This document shows positions 6,959-15,427 of a stretch of 64,000 nucleotides of DNA, in pieces. The position numbers and the translations under genes are program-made. The first letter of the stretch is position 1. The number at the start of each line of letters is the position of its first letter. A model generated the notes under the pieces. That model had not been told where the DNA came from. It saw only the letters and a list, made by a program, of their open reading frames with translations, and ran no database searches. Location: assembly GCA_034432635.1 (NCBI GenBank), contig DAOUBK010000115.1:1-64000 (forward strand). Direction: 5' to 3'. The stretch is from Roseiflexus sp034432635 (GTDB lineage Bacteria > Chloroflexota > Chloroflexia > Chloroflexales > Roseiflexaceae).

Positions 6959-7969
6959 CTCTCTCAGCGATAGCGCCACCTTCTGCGCCAATTCGACATA
7001 CCGGTTTGCGTAGCCCCACTCATTGTCGTACCAGGCAAAGATCTTCACCTGGGTGCCGTTTGTGACCATGGTTGAAGGAGCATCGATGATCGCCGAGCGC
7101 GGGTCGTCCTTGAAATCGACGGAGACAAGTGGACGATGCTCATACCCCAGGATGCCCGCCAGTGGTCCCTCGGCTGCGGCGCGGAGCAGTGCATTGACCT
7201 CGGTAATCGTGGTTGGACGCCGCACCTCGAAGACGCAATCGGTGAGCGAGGCGTTGAACAGTGGCACACGCACGGCAATGCCATCGAGTTTGCCCTGCAA
7301 CTCCGGAAAGATCAGCCCGATAGCGGTCGCCGAACCGGTTGTCGTCGGGATCAGCGACAGACCGGTAGCGCGTGCCCGGCGTAGGTCCTTGTGGGGGGTA
7401 TCAAGGATGCTCTGGGTATTGGTGGCGTCGTGGATCGTTGTAATCATACCGTGAACAATGCCGATCCCTTCGTGGATAACTTTGACAACCGGCGCCAGGC
7501 AGTTGGTGGTGCAGGAGGCAGCAGTCAGGAGGTGGTGCTCATCGGAGTTGTACCAGTGATCGTTCACCCCCATGACGATATTGAGTGCGCCATCCTTGAC
7601 CGGTGCAGCAACGATGACCTTTCGCACCCCCACGTCAAAGTAGGGTTGCAGGGTTTCACGGGTGCGGAACTTGCCGGTGGCTTCGAGCACAATATCGACG
7701 CCGACTGCACGCCAGGGAACTGCCCCCGGCTCTTTGATACTACTATACCCGACAGGTATACCATCGATGATCAGTTGACTATTCCTGGTTTGAATATCGT
7801 GTCGCCAGCGCCCGTGAACCGAGTCGAACTCCAGCAGGTGCGCAGCAGTTTCAACCGGTCCGCCAATCTCGTTGATGTGGGCAACGGTCAGGTCAGACCA
7901 GCCCCACATTGCACGCAGCGCCAGGCGCCCAATACGACCGAATCCGTTAATACCGATACGCACAGGCAT
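6947..7969 (-). CDS. ArsJ-associated glyceraldehyde-3-phosphate dehydrogenase
   Basis: 340 aa. N-terminal NAD-binding motif GINGFGRIGR and catalytic Cys block AASCTTNCLAPV. The C-terminal WYDNEWGYANRY motif is complete, so the enzyme should be active. Position next to arsJ and behind arsenate-reductase genes points to the arsenic-specific paralogue that makes 1-arseno-3-phosphoglycerate rather than the glycolytic housekeeping enzyme. The last codons (EAER, stop) fall in a short heptanucleotide repeat. 35 bp separate it from the upstream fusion gene. Confidence 0.93.
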   Translation of the reverse strand: MPVRIGINGFGRIGRLALRAMWGWSDLTVAHINEIGGPVETAAHLLEFDSVHGRWRHDIQTRNSQLIIDGIPVGYSSIKEPGAVPWRAVGVDIVLEATGKFRTRETLQPYFDVGVRKVIVAAPVKDGALNIVMGVNDHWYNSDEHHLLTAASCTTNCLAPVVKVIHEGIGIVHGMITTIHDATNTQSILDTPHKDLRRARATGLSLIPTTTGSATAIGLIFPELQGKLDGIAVRVPLFNASLTDCVFEVRRPTTITEVNALLRAAAEGPLAGILGYEHRPLVSVDFKDDPRSAIIDAPSTMVTNGTQVKIFAWYDNEWGYANRYVELAQKVALSLREAER

Positions 7970-8004
7970 AGGTCTATCTCCACCTCTCTCTCTTCTCGCT
8001 CAGA

Positions 8005-8781
8005 TCAGCGCATGACCATTTGTTCACGTTGTTCACGCTCAAGCAGGATCTGAAGATAGCGGATGCGCGTCGCCAGGATGGTTGCAGCCTGATGGAACGC
8101 GCGTCGCCGTTCCGTCTCATCCTCAACTGCTGCCGGATCCGGAATACTCCAGTGGATCATCTCCTTCGCCTCTGGAAACACGGGGCACACTTCGCGCGCC
8201 CGGTCACAGACTGTGATCACAACATTGAAGTATTGTCCAAGGAATTCGTCGAAGTGTTTCGAGCGCTGGCCACGAATATCGACATTCATTCTATCCATCG
8301 TCTCGATAGCCAGTGGATGCACCTCGCTCGGATGGCTTCCGGCGCTGAATGCTTCGATTGCGCCGTGACTGAAGGCGCACAGCAACCCTTCCGCCATCTG
8401 TGATCGAGCACTGTTGTGGCTGCAGAGGAACAGAACGCGCGGTTTTGCACGCTGTACAGGTTCCTCTTGCACGTCGGCGGTCGCCGGCGCCAGCGCCGGA
8501 TGGATCAACCGACCAGCAGCAAGATACCGCTTCTGAATCTGCTCCAGATCAAGATGGTAGTACATCTCGCCGGGGTGGACATCGCTGGCGCGTGCGGCGA
8601 CCAGTCCGGCGGTTTGCAGATCGGCAAGAGCTGCGGCAACAGTTTCAGGGGGTTGTTTGATCGCGGTGCTCAGCCCGATTACACGTTCATCACTCCGCGC
8701 CAGCCTGGCAATCACGGCGAGGCGCGGAGCATCGCCGAGCATACGGAAGAAAGCGGCGGCATCGTTCAATGAAGCGTCCAT
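8005..8781 (-). CDS. ArsR-like HTH / thioredoxin-coupled arsenate reductase fusion (1)
   Basis: 258 aa, two domains. Residues 1-90 form a winged-helix region of ArsR type (PETVAAALADLQTAGLV) without the CxC arsenite site. Residues 113-258 form a low-molecular-weight phosphatase/ArsC domain with the P-loop LCSHNSARSQ (Cys120-X5-Arg126). The disulfide-relay pair C-X6-C (VCDRAREVC) and HWSIPDP match thioredoxin-linked arsenate reductases. It probably reduces arsenate to arsenite and may bind DNA. gaggagaggag precedes ATG 8781. A palindrome (8802-8819) lies 20 bp upstream. Confidence 0.88.
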   Translation of the reverse strand: MDASLNDAAAFFRMLGDAPRLAVIARLARSDERVIGLSTAIKQPPETVAAALADLQTAGLVAARASDVHPGEMYYHLDLEQIQKRYLAAGRLIHPALAPATADVQEEPVQRAKPRVLFLCSHNSARSQMAEGLLCAFSHGAIEAFSAGSHPSEVHPLAIETMDRMNVDIRGQRSKHFDEFLGQYFNVVITVCDRAREVCPVFPEAKEMIHWSIPDPAAVEDETERRRAFHQAATILATRIRYLQILLEREQREQMVMR

Positions 8782-8801
8782 GCTCCTCTCCTCTCAATTC
8801 A

Positions 8802-8819
8802 TATCAGTTGACATTGATA
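8802..8819. promoter_or_regulatory. ArsR-type operator O4 (intra-operon)
   Basis: TATCAGT-N4-ATTGATA, one mismatch from the perfect palindrome at 9625-9642. It overlaps the stop codon of the upstream fusion gene and lies just before the start of the second fusion gene. A secondary regulatory site is likely; promoter elements are not clear here. Confidence 0.55.
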
Positions 8820-9568
8820 GAAACCATTGACAACAGACCAAGCAACCCAGCGACGCGCGTGCGCAATTCATCACGGGTGGTGCGGAATGCAGCCAGACGT
8901 TCGGACTCTTCCCCTGGGACTGCGACCGGGTCGGGGATGCTCCAGTGCAGCTGGAGCGGCGCGTGGAGCGTGGCGGTGCACTCTTCGCGCGCCAGATCGC
9001 AGACAGTTACTATAATCGCGGGCGCAGGCGCAGCAACATCGGCGAGTCCTTTTGCCTGTTGATACCCGATGTCGATGCCCGCCTCCGCCATAACCTGCAC
9101 CGCGAGTGGTTGCACTGCGGCTGGCAAGGTTCCAGCACTACGCGCGATCACGCGCCCAGCGCTCAGGTGCCGCAGCCATGCTTCGGCAATCTGTGATCGT
9201 GCACTGTTGTGGGTACATACGAACAGCACTGGACCTGTGAATGGTGGTGGCGCGGCAGTCGGTCCGAGCGCCAGCGCGCCGCCGATTGTCTGCCACTGCC
9301 GCTGCAACGCGGCAAGATCCAGAGCGTAATACAGCACTCGTCCATCGGCGTCACTCCGGTGGGTACGCACTAGGCGCGCCTGGCGGAGGACGCCGAGATG
9401 GTAGGAAACCAGGTTCTGTGGCAGATCGAGCCGCTCACAGAGTTCGCTCACCTGCCGGTCGCTCCAGCGCAGTTCCCCGATCAGACGCCAGCGCGTCTCG
9501 TCGCTGAGGAGACGCAGCGCCTCCGGTATCGGCGACGCTGATGGAGAGTGATGGTTGATATCTGTCAT
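8804..9568 (-). CDS. ArsR-like HTH / thioredoxin-coupled arsenate reductase fusion (2)
   Basis: 254 aa from ATG 9568; the longer ORF reading would start upstream of the promoter. Residues 10-95 are a clear ArsR winged helix (LLSDETRWRLIGELRWSDRQ, then PQNLVSYHLGVLRQARLV) with one cysteine in the sensing position (SELCERL) instead of CxC. Residues 108-250 are an ArsC domain with P-loop VCTHNSARSQIAEAWL, relay pair C-X6-C (VCDLAREEC) and HWSIPDP. It is the first gene of the minus-strand operon and probably acts both as regulator and as arsenate reductase. It is paralogous to the next gene downstream. Confidence 0.87.
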   Translation of the reverse strand: MTDINHHSPSASPIPEALRLLSDETRWRLIGELRWSDRQVSELCERLDLPQNLVSYHLGVLRQARLVRTHRSDADGRVLYYALDLAALQRQWQTIGGALALGPTAAPPPFTGPVLFVCTHNSARSQIAEAWLRHLSAGRVIARSAGTLPAAVQPLAVQVMAEAGIDIGYQQAKGLADVAAPAPAIIVTVCDLAREECTATLHAPLQLHWSIPDPVAVPGEESERLAAFRTTRDELRTRVAGLLGLLSMVSINVN

Positions 9569-9601
9569 TTCCGGCGCCTGGGTATTTCCATGACTGAAAT
9601 G

Positions 9602-9630
9602 AGTATAGCAGAGAATCGGAAAAATATCAA
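9602..9630 (-). promoter_or_regulatory. promoter of the minus-strand ars operon
   Basis: Read on the minus strand: -35 TTGATA (9630-9625), 17-bp spacer, -10 TATACT (9607-9602) with the extended TGc preceding it. It lies 34 bp upstream of ATG 9568. Confidence 0.78.
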
Positions 9631-9642
9631 TATGAATTGATA
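9625..9642. promoter_or_regulatory. ArsR-type operator O3
   Basis: Perfect palindrome TATCAAT-N4-ATTGATA (arms 9625-9631 and 9636-9642), overlapping the -35 of the minus-strand ars promoter. Its geometry differs from O1/O2 (outward TATCAAT arms, 4-bp spacer), suggesting recognition by the fusion proteins rather than by the stand-alone ArsR. Confidence 0.7.
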
Positions 9643-9805
9643 AAATTAGTGCCGCGAAACGCAGAACAGGTAATCGCCGGTGTTGTGCGCATTGGGTGGG
9701 CGTGATGCGGGAGGGGGAGGGGCGCGTTGCCAGCACGTGTATAGTGCGACACCGCTACATGTGGTTGCAGGGCGATCAGCGTTGTCTGCGTTCTGCTTTG
9801 CGGGA

Positions 9806-10642
9806 TTACACCGGCAGCGCCATCCTCAGGCGCGCGACCGAGTCGATCAACGCTTCGTCGGTGTCGCGCCCGAAGCCGCCCGATTTGGGAACGCCGCCGA
9901 TTTCAAGGATAGCTGCGCCACGGTATCCGCGTGCTGTGAGAGCACGGAAACGGGCAGCAAAGTCGATATTTCCCTGTCCAAGCGGCAGGTGATGGTTGAC
10001 CGCCGGCAGCGGAGTATCGGACACATGCAGCAGCGTCATGCGCGGCGCGAGGTCGAGCCAGTCGTCGAGTTCGTCGGGTGGCGTGTGGTTCAAATCCCAG
10101 ACGAACCCCAGGTCTGGTACGGCTTCCAGCGCTGTCGTAATCACTCCAATATCGGCGAAGAGCGGTACGTCGAGTTCGTTGTGTTCGAGTGCGAGGGTAA
10201 AGCCGTGGGTGTGCGCCAGGTTGACCCCTGCGCGCAGGTGATCGATCAGTCTGTTTTCCAGGGCGCGCAGTTCATCCCGGCTCAGCAGAACTGCTGGTGC
10301 AAAGTGCCAGTGGACGTGGCGTATCGTCAGTGCGTTGATGGCGGGTAGGTTGGCGCTCAGAACGTCGAGCGGCGTGGCGCCGGATTGTGTGCGTCCATCG
10401 GGGAGCAGGCGCACAACAATTTCCATGACAGCGTGCATGGTATGCCTGGCGAGAATCTCACCAATCGCTTCCGGTGCAGCGCCGAGGTAGGTCGCATCGA
10501 TGCCGCGTTCACGTCCGTGAATCTGGATGCACGCACATCCCAGGCGTTGTGCAAAGGCTATTTCTTCCGTTGCCGGGCGCCAGTTGATCGGGAAGAGCCG
10601 CGCATTGATGCCAATGGCAATCGGTTGTTCGATCGGGTTCAT
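9806..10642 (-). CDS. sugar phosphate isomerase/epimerase-like TIM-barrel protein
   Basis: 278 aa. Fits the AP_endonuc_2/xylose-isomerase-like family: FTLALEHNE (metal-ligand Glu near residue 155), GFVWDLNHT, MTLLHVSDT and AILEIGG near the end. These supply the usual Glu/Asp/His/Glu metal site. Substrate unknown; family members isomerise keto-sugars or inositol derivatives, or repair DNA. It follows the glycosyltransferase gene with a 24-bp gap on the same strand, so it may be the last gene of that transcript. Confidence 0.75.
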   Translation of the reverse strand: MNPIEQPIAIGINARLFPINWRPATEEIAFAQRLGCACIQIHGRERGIDATYLGAAPEAIGEILARHTMHAVMEIVVRLLPDGRTQSGATPLDVLSANLPAINALTIRHVHWHFAPAVLLSRDELRALENRLIDHLRAGVNLAHTHGFTLALEHNELDVPLFADIGVITTALEAVPDLGFVWDLNHTPPDELDDWLDLAPRMTLLHVSDTPLPAVNHHLPLGQGNIDFAARFRALTARGYRGAAILEIGGVPKSGGFGRDTDEALIDSVARLRMALPV

Positions 10643-10666
10643 CGTATGGTTCCACCCGTTCTTCTG

Positions 10667-11908
10667 CTACGGTATGTGCAATGTTCTGGATGGCGGCGTT
10701 GCCCTGGTTGGAACTTCCTGCTCGAACATTGCCGCGACTGTGCGTCGAGCCACGTCGTCCCAGCGGCAATGTTCCAGCACCCAGGCGCGTCCACGTGCTC
10801 CGAGTGTGCGCCGCAGCGCGCGGTTTTCCAGCAACAGGTCGAGCGCAGCGGCGAACCCGGCAAATCCATCGAAACTCAACCCGCCACCGCTGGCTTCGAC
10901 GGCTTCACGGGTGACATCGCATTGGGCGTTGACCAGCGCCGGCGCCCCCTGCAGCCACGACTCCATCAGCACGATCGAAAAACTCTCGTAGGTTGATGGT
11001 TGAATAAAGACATCGGCGGCTGCATACGCATCGTGACGTTCCTGAATGGCGACATCACCCAGATCGAGGATGATGGGGCGCAATGGCGCCGGTATCTCCA
11101 CCGGGTCACGCCCGGTCAGCACCAGGGTCAGCGGTGTTCCGCGCCGCGCCCAGTACTCGCGCAGGTACATGAGGAGCAGTGGGAAGTTCTTCGATGCGTC
11201 GCGCCGCCCGGCATAACGCAGTACCGGTCCGCGTAACCTGTACCGCCGGCGGAATGCCGCGCCATCACCACGCGGCGTCAGGTCGATCCCTTCGCCCGCC
11301 ATGACCACGCGATCAGGAGGGAGATTGTAGAGGCGGAGGGCGAGTGCGCGCTCGGCAGGGCTATTGGCAAGCACGCGTCGGGTATGGCGAAACATCCAGC
11401 GGTAGGTATTGTAGCGGGCATACGGTTCGTCGTGCAGACAGGGAAGCAGATAGCCGCGTTCTCCTGCCAGCACGGTTCCCCAGAATGTGGTCGGAAACGG
11501 GTAGGGAATGAAGAGGAAACGGCGTTTGTCGCGTTCGGCGACAATTGCATCGAGCAGCGCGTCGCTCGATACGAGCGATGCCAGCAGGCGTTGTTCGTTA
11601 TCCGGGAAGGCATTCCAGTCGGCAGGTAGTCCGACGCGCCGAACCACTAGCGGGATGTACGGTTCATGGGGGGCGGGGCGCGGGGGCGTGATCGGGAAAC
11701 GTCGCACCGGCACACCATCGACGATGTCGGCGCCGGTGCGGTAGTACGGAACCGGCGGGCTGAAGGAGTCGCGCCCGTCGGTACTCCACACTTCAACCGG
11801 TACACCGAGGTCATGGATGGCTGCGGCAAGCTGGCGCGCCTGCGTCTCGGCGCCCCCCGCAGTATCAGGACCGAACCACGGGACGACGATGGTGATGATA
11901 TCGGGCAT
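10667..11908 (-). CDS. glycosyltransferase, GT4 type
   Basis: 413 aa GT-B fold. N-terminal GGAETQARQLAAAIHDLG is the acceptor-side loop of GT4 enzymes. The C-terminal domain has the donor-site region DVFIQPSTYESFSIVLMESW, equivalent to the E-X7-E motif. ATG 11908 begins the conserved MPDIITIVVPWFGPDTAGG; the longer ORF start would lie deeper in the upstream gene. It overlaps that gene by 44 nt. Probable role in surface polysaccharide or glycolipid synthesis, sugar unknown. Confidence 0.85.
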   Translation of the reverse strand: MPDIITIVVPWFGPDTAGGAETQARQLAAAIHDLGVPVEVWSTDGRDSFSPPVPYYRTGADIVDGVPVRRFPITPPRPAPHEPYIPLVVRRVGLPADWNAFPDNEQRLLASLVSSDALLDAIVAERDKRRFLFIPYPFPTTFWGTVLAGERGYLLPCLHDEPYARYNTYRWMFRHTRRVLANSPAERALALRLYNLPPDRVVMAGEGIDLTPRGDGAAFRRRYRLRGPVLRYAGRRDASKNFPLLLMYLREYWARRGTPLTLVLTGRDPVEIPAPLRPIILDLGDVAIQERHDAYAAADVFIQPSTYESFSIVLMESWLQGAPALVNAQCDVTREAVEASGGGLSFDGFAGFAAALDLLLENRALRRTLGARGRAWVLEHCRWDDVARRTVAAMFEQEVPTRATPPSRTLHIP

Positions 11909-12764
11909 AGTGGCTGGCACGTGAGTCTCGCATTCGCCGACGAGAAGCCCGCAGGGCAGCGACGTCGGCGCGCAGGACGGCATCGATGCGGATCAGACTG
12001 TGCAAGGCGCCGGTCAATGCCTGATTGGCTGCATTTTGCTGTTCGACGATCGGGTTGATCAGCCAGCGCAGGTACTGACGGACGATGCGGTTGTGCAGCG
12101 CGACCAGTTTTTCGACGAAGGTGCGCCCGGTGAGGACCCAGTGGGCGCTGACCTGCTGACGCGACTGCGCCTGAGCCAGGGCGTTGTGCAATTCCAGTTC
12201 GATGAAGCGCGCCGGAGGTTCTACGGCAGCACGCGCGCGAACCTGCACCATCAGTTCGTCATACGTGGGCGATGCGGGCAGATTGCTATCGCTGCCCTGC
12301 GCACCGTCCGCTGCTTCAACTGCCGAATCGCTGGCGTTGTGATCCGGATCTGCATTGGTGGTTTCACCCTGCTGCATCGGAGTGCTGGCTTCCTGGTGAT
12401 CCGCCACCTGATCTGCCAGTTCCTGGTACGCTTCTGCGAGCAGGCGCAGTGTGCGTGCAGCGGCATCGTTGAATGCATTCTGTTGTTCGACAATCGGGTT
12501 GATATACCAGCGCAGATAGCGCCGCACCACCTTATTGACCAGCGCAATTGCCTTCTGCGGTAATGTGCGTCCGGTGAGGGGCCAGTGGGCACTGACCACG
12601 CGCGTGATCTCAATGTCGTCGAGGCTGCGTTGCAATGCGCGGTGCAATGGGTCGTCGATGCTCTGCCGGCGCGTCGCGCGTTGGGCGCGTATGGCTGTAC
12701 GCAGTTGATCGAGAATGGCAGCAACCTCTGGTGCGCCATCAGGCTGATGTGAGTCGATGGTCAT
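11865..12764 (-). CDS. duplicated helical-domain protein of a polysaccharide locus
   Basis: 299 aa, no enzyme motif seen. It contains two copies of one domain. Copy 1 has VSAHWPLTGRTLPQKAIALV and RRYLRWYINPIVEQQNAFN; copy 2 has VSAHWVLTGRTFVEKLVALH and RQYLRWLINPIVEQQNAAN. A low-complexity linker (about residues 125-175) separates them. The RYLRW.INPIVEQQN block is an amphipathic helix that I recall from N-terminal regions of bacterial surface-polysaccharide glycosyltransferases and methyltransferases; here it stands alone and twice. ATG 12764 is preferred to TTG 12782. It overlaps the GT4 gene by 44 nt and the DUF123 gene by 26 nt, so coupled expression is likely. A membrane scaffold role is inference. 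Confidence 0.6.
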   Translation of the reverse strand: MTIDSHQPDGAPEVAAILDQLRTAIRAQRATRRQSIDDPLHRALQRSLDDIEITRVVSAHWPLTGRTLPQKAIALVNKVVRRYLRWYINPIVEQQNAFNDAAARTLRLLAEAYQELADQVADHQEASTPMQQGETTNADPDHNASDSAVEAADGAQGSDSNLPASPTYDELMVQVRARAAVEPPARFIELELHNALAQAQSRQQVSAHWVLTGRTFVEKLVALHNRIVRQYLRWLINPIVEQQNAANQALTGALHSLIRIDAVLRADVAALRASRRRMRDSRASHYARYHHHRRPVVRS

Positions 12765-13233
12765 GGAACGTATACACCTCAATGCTTATGTGCGTGATGC
12801 AGTCCGACACGTTCTCAATTCCCTGAAAGAGCGTCGCGACAAGGGTATGGGCAGAGGGTCGGACCGGCGAAAAAAACAGGTGGCTTATACACGGGCTATC
12901 GCTGGCGCCGAATCCCGGTGCGACCGGCTGAACGTCCGGCGCGACGCTCAGCGCGCTGACCCACGCATGTTCCAGGCGTACCGGGCAGGCGACACACCAT
13001 GCTTCTTCCAGTTCGCCGTGTTCGCGCAGGTAATCAATATGCCAGTGCAGGCGCGTTTTCCGCCGTTTCGCGTGATACGCCAGGCGCGCCGACAACCCGC
13101 CGGGACCGAAGGCGCTGCCGATATACAGGTAATATCCGGCAGGAAAGTCTAGCGTACCGAGTTTCCCGACCGGCAAACCGGTGGCATCACGGTCGAGCCG
13201 CAGCATCAGCAGATAGGTTCCCCTCGCTGTCAT
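12739..13233 (-). CDS. DUF123 / GIY-YIG-related protein
   Basis: 164 aa from ATG 13233 (MTARGTYLLML). Conserved DUF123 blocks: GTYLL, YYLYIGSAFGPGGLSARL, LHWHIDYL, and GFGASDSPCISHLFF. DUF123 is often fused to endonuclease III or stands alone and is related to GIY-YIG nucleases; its activity is not established. About 40 residues follow the domain (to EVYTFHDHRLTSA), longer than usual, and overlap the next gene. Confidence 0.8.
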   Translation of the reverse strand: MTARGTYLLMLRLDRDATGLPVGKLGTLDFPAGYYLYIGSAFGPGGLSARLAYHAKRRKTRLHWHIDYLREHGELEEAWCVACPVRLEHAWVSALSVAPDVQPVAPGFGASDSPCISHLFFSPVRPSAHTLVATLFQGIENVSDCITHISIEVYTFHDHRLTSA

Positions 13234-13297
13234 CGGCGCTTTCCCCGGTGATCGACCGCAGTGCAACGAGGGAGGCAGTTGCTGCTGCGGGTGTGCT

Positions 13298-15283
13298 TCA
13301 TTCGTCTGCAATCGCCGCCCATTCATCGTAACGCACATCCAGGGTTTCTTGCAACTCGACCATTTCGATGCCTAGCGCGGTCACACGCGGGACATCGCCA
13401 GCGACGCTGGCAGTCTGCAATGCTTCTTCGAGAGAGCGGAGTTTTGCTTCGAGGGTGGCGATTTCCTCTTCCAGCACCGCCAGACGACGCTGGCGACGAC
13501 GTTCGTTGCGTTCCTGCTCGCGCATGATTGCGCGCGTGTCGATGGGTTGCGGAGCAGCGCACGACTCGGGCGCCGATGCGCGGGGGCGCACCGGTTGCGA
13601 AACGCCAGTCGGTACGGCGACGTCGTGTGCAGCACGATACTCCGAGTATGTACCGTCGAAGGTTTCGATAGCGCCATCGCGCGCCATCCAGATCGTATCG
13701 GCGACAGCATCGATGAAGTAGCGGTCGTGCGACACAAAGAGCACCGTGCCATCATACTCGTTCAGCACCGTTTCGAGCGCCTCGCGTGCGTCGATGTCCA
13801 GATGGTTGGTCGGCTCGTCGAGCACCAGCAGGTTCCCGCCCAGCACCATCAACTGCGCAAGTGCGACTCTGCCGCGTTCTCCGCCGGAGAGGTCGGCAAT
13901 GCGTTTATACACGTCGTCGCCACTGAAGAGAAAGCGCCCCAGCAATGTGCGCGCTTCGGTCTCTTTCATATCTGGTCGCACGCGACGGATCTCGTCGAGC
14001 ACCGTCCAATCCATGCGCAGCCCTTCGTGCGCCTGAGCATAGTAGGTGAGCCTGACATTGTTTCCCAGGCGTACGCGCCCACTCAGCGGCGGCAGTTCAC
14101 CGACAATCGTGCGCAGCAGCGTCGTCTTCCCACAGCCATTCGGTCCCATGAGCGCCACACGCTGCCCGCGCCAGATTTCGAGGCCGGGAATGCGGAGCAA
14201 CTCCACGTGACCGGTGTCGTGCTGACCGTTGTGTGGGCGGGTGTATCCCACGGTCAATCCTTCGATCTTCAGCACTAGATCGGCGCCGCGCGTCGTAGCG
14301 TTGAGTTTGAAGGCGATCTTCTTCTGCTGATCCGGACGGCTGATCAACCCTTCGCTGCGCCCCGATCCCCCCTGCCAGCCCTCCTTCAACCGCTCCAGAC
14401 GCCGTTCGCGCCCGCGAGCCTGCTTGCTGAGCTGACTATTCTTGAAGCGCCGGATGAAGTTTTCGGTGCGAGCGATCTCCTCCTGCTGCGCGCGGTACTG
14501 CTTCAGTTGCAGTTCGAGACGGGCAGCTTTCAATTCCAGGTAGCGCTGGTAAGGCGCGGGATAATCGCCGTCAAGACGGTTGAACGCCAGATCGAGGGTG
14601 CGGGTTGTCACCCGGTCGAGGAAGTAGCGGTCGTGTGACACAACGATCAGTGTGCCATCCCATGCCTGCAGGAAGCGTTCCAGCCATTCGAGCGCCGCCA
14701 GGTCGAGGTGGTTAGTCGGCTCATCGAGGAGCAGCACGTCAGGGTCGGACAGGAGTGCGGCGGCGAGAGCGGCGCGGGTTTTCTGCCCGCCGCTGAAGCG
14801 TGCAACCGGTTCATCGCGTTGCGCCGGGGTGAACCCCAGTCCGCTCAGGATCATATCGATCCGCCGGTCAATATCGTACCCACCGGCGTGTTCGAAGCGG
14901 TGCAACACCTCGCCGTAGCGTTGCATCAACTGTTCCTGTTCGGGATGCGATGCGTCGGCAAGTGCGGCTTCGAGCACAGCGATCTCGTTGCGCAACGTGT
15001 TGAGATGATCGAGCGCGGCATGCATTTCTTCAAGCAGGGTACGCCGGGTGTCGAAGCGCACTTCCTGCGCCAGATATGCCAGCCGCGTGCCGCGCGCCAG
15101 GTGAACGCTCCCGCCGGTTGCCGTTTCCTGACCGGCAATGATGCGCAGCAGGGTGCTCTTACCTGCGCCATTGACACCAACAATCGCGACTTTATCGCCA
15201 CGCGCGATCTGGAAACTGACGTCGCGGAAGACCAGTTCGGCACCGTAATATCTGGTCAAACCGCTGACGGTGATGATTGACAT
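13298..15283 (-). CDS. ABC-F ATPase
   Basis: 661 aa with two ABC domains on one chain and no membrane segments. Domain 1: Walker A GVNGAGKST, signature FSGGQ, LLLDEPTNHLD. Domain 2: Walker A GPNGCGKTT, signature LSGGE, LVLDEPTNHLD. A charged inter-domain linker (about 250-320, YRAQQEEIARTENFIRRFKN) and a C-terminal coiled coil (ERNERRRQRRLAVLEEEIAT) are typical of Uup/YdiF-like ABC-F proteins, which act on ribosomes. ATG 15283 (MSIITVSGLTRYYG) is the family start. Probably a housekeeping translation factor; subtype not assignable by eye. Confidence 0.92.
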   Translation of the reverse strand: MSIITVSGLTRYYGAELVFRDVSFQIARGDKVAIVGVNGAGKSTLLRIIAGQETATGGSVHLARGTRLAYLAQEVRFDTRRTLLEEMHAALDHLNTLRNEIAVLEAALADASHPEQEQLMQRYGEVLHRFEHAGGYDIDRRIDMILSGLGFTPAQRDEPVARFSGGQKTRAALAAALLSDPDVLLLDEPTNHLDLAALEWLERFLQAWDGTLIVVSHDRYFLDRVTTRTLDLAFNRLDGDYPAPYQRYLELKAARLELQLKQYRAQQEEIARTENFIRRFKNSQLSKQARGRERRLERLKEGWQGGSGRSEGLISRPDQQKKIAFKLNATTRGADLVLKIEGLTVGYTRPHNGQHDTGHVELLRIPGLEIWRGQRVALMGPNGCGKTTLLRTIVGELPPLSGRVRLGNNVRLTYYAQAHEGLRMDWTVLDEIRRVRPDMKETEARTLLGRFLFSGDDVYKRIADLSGGERGRVALAQLMVLGGNLLVLDEPTNHLDIDAREALETVLNEYDGTVLFVSHDRYFIDAVADTIWMARDGAIETFDGTYSEYRAAHDVAVPTGVSQPVRPRASAPESCAAPQPIDTRAIMREQERNERRRQRRLAVLEEEIATLEAKLRSLEEALQTASVAGDVPRVTALGIEMVELQETLDVRYDEWAAIADE

Positions 15284-15427
15284 GTTCTGTTTTCCTGCCT
15301 GCTGCGCAATGTGCGCCGGCGCTTCGTGGGATGTTCCCGTCACAAAAAGCGCTCTGGCGGTGTTTCAGGTATGATTATAACAAACTACGGTGTGAGCGGC
15401 ATGGCGGCGAGAGCAGGCGACCAGCAT

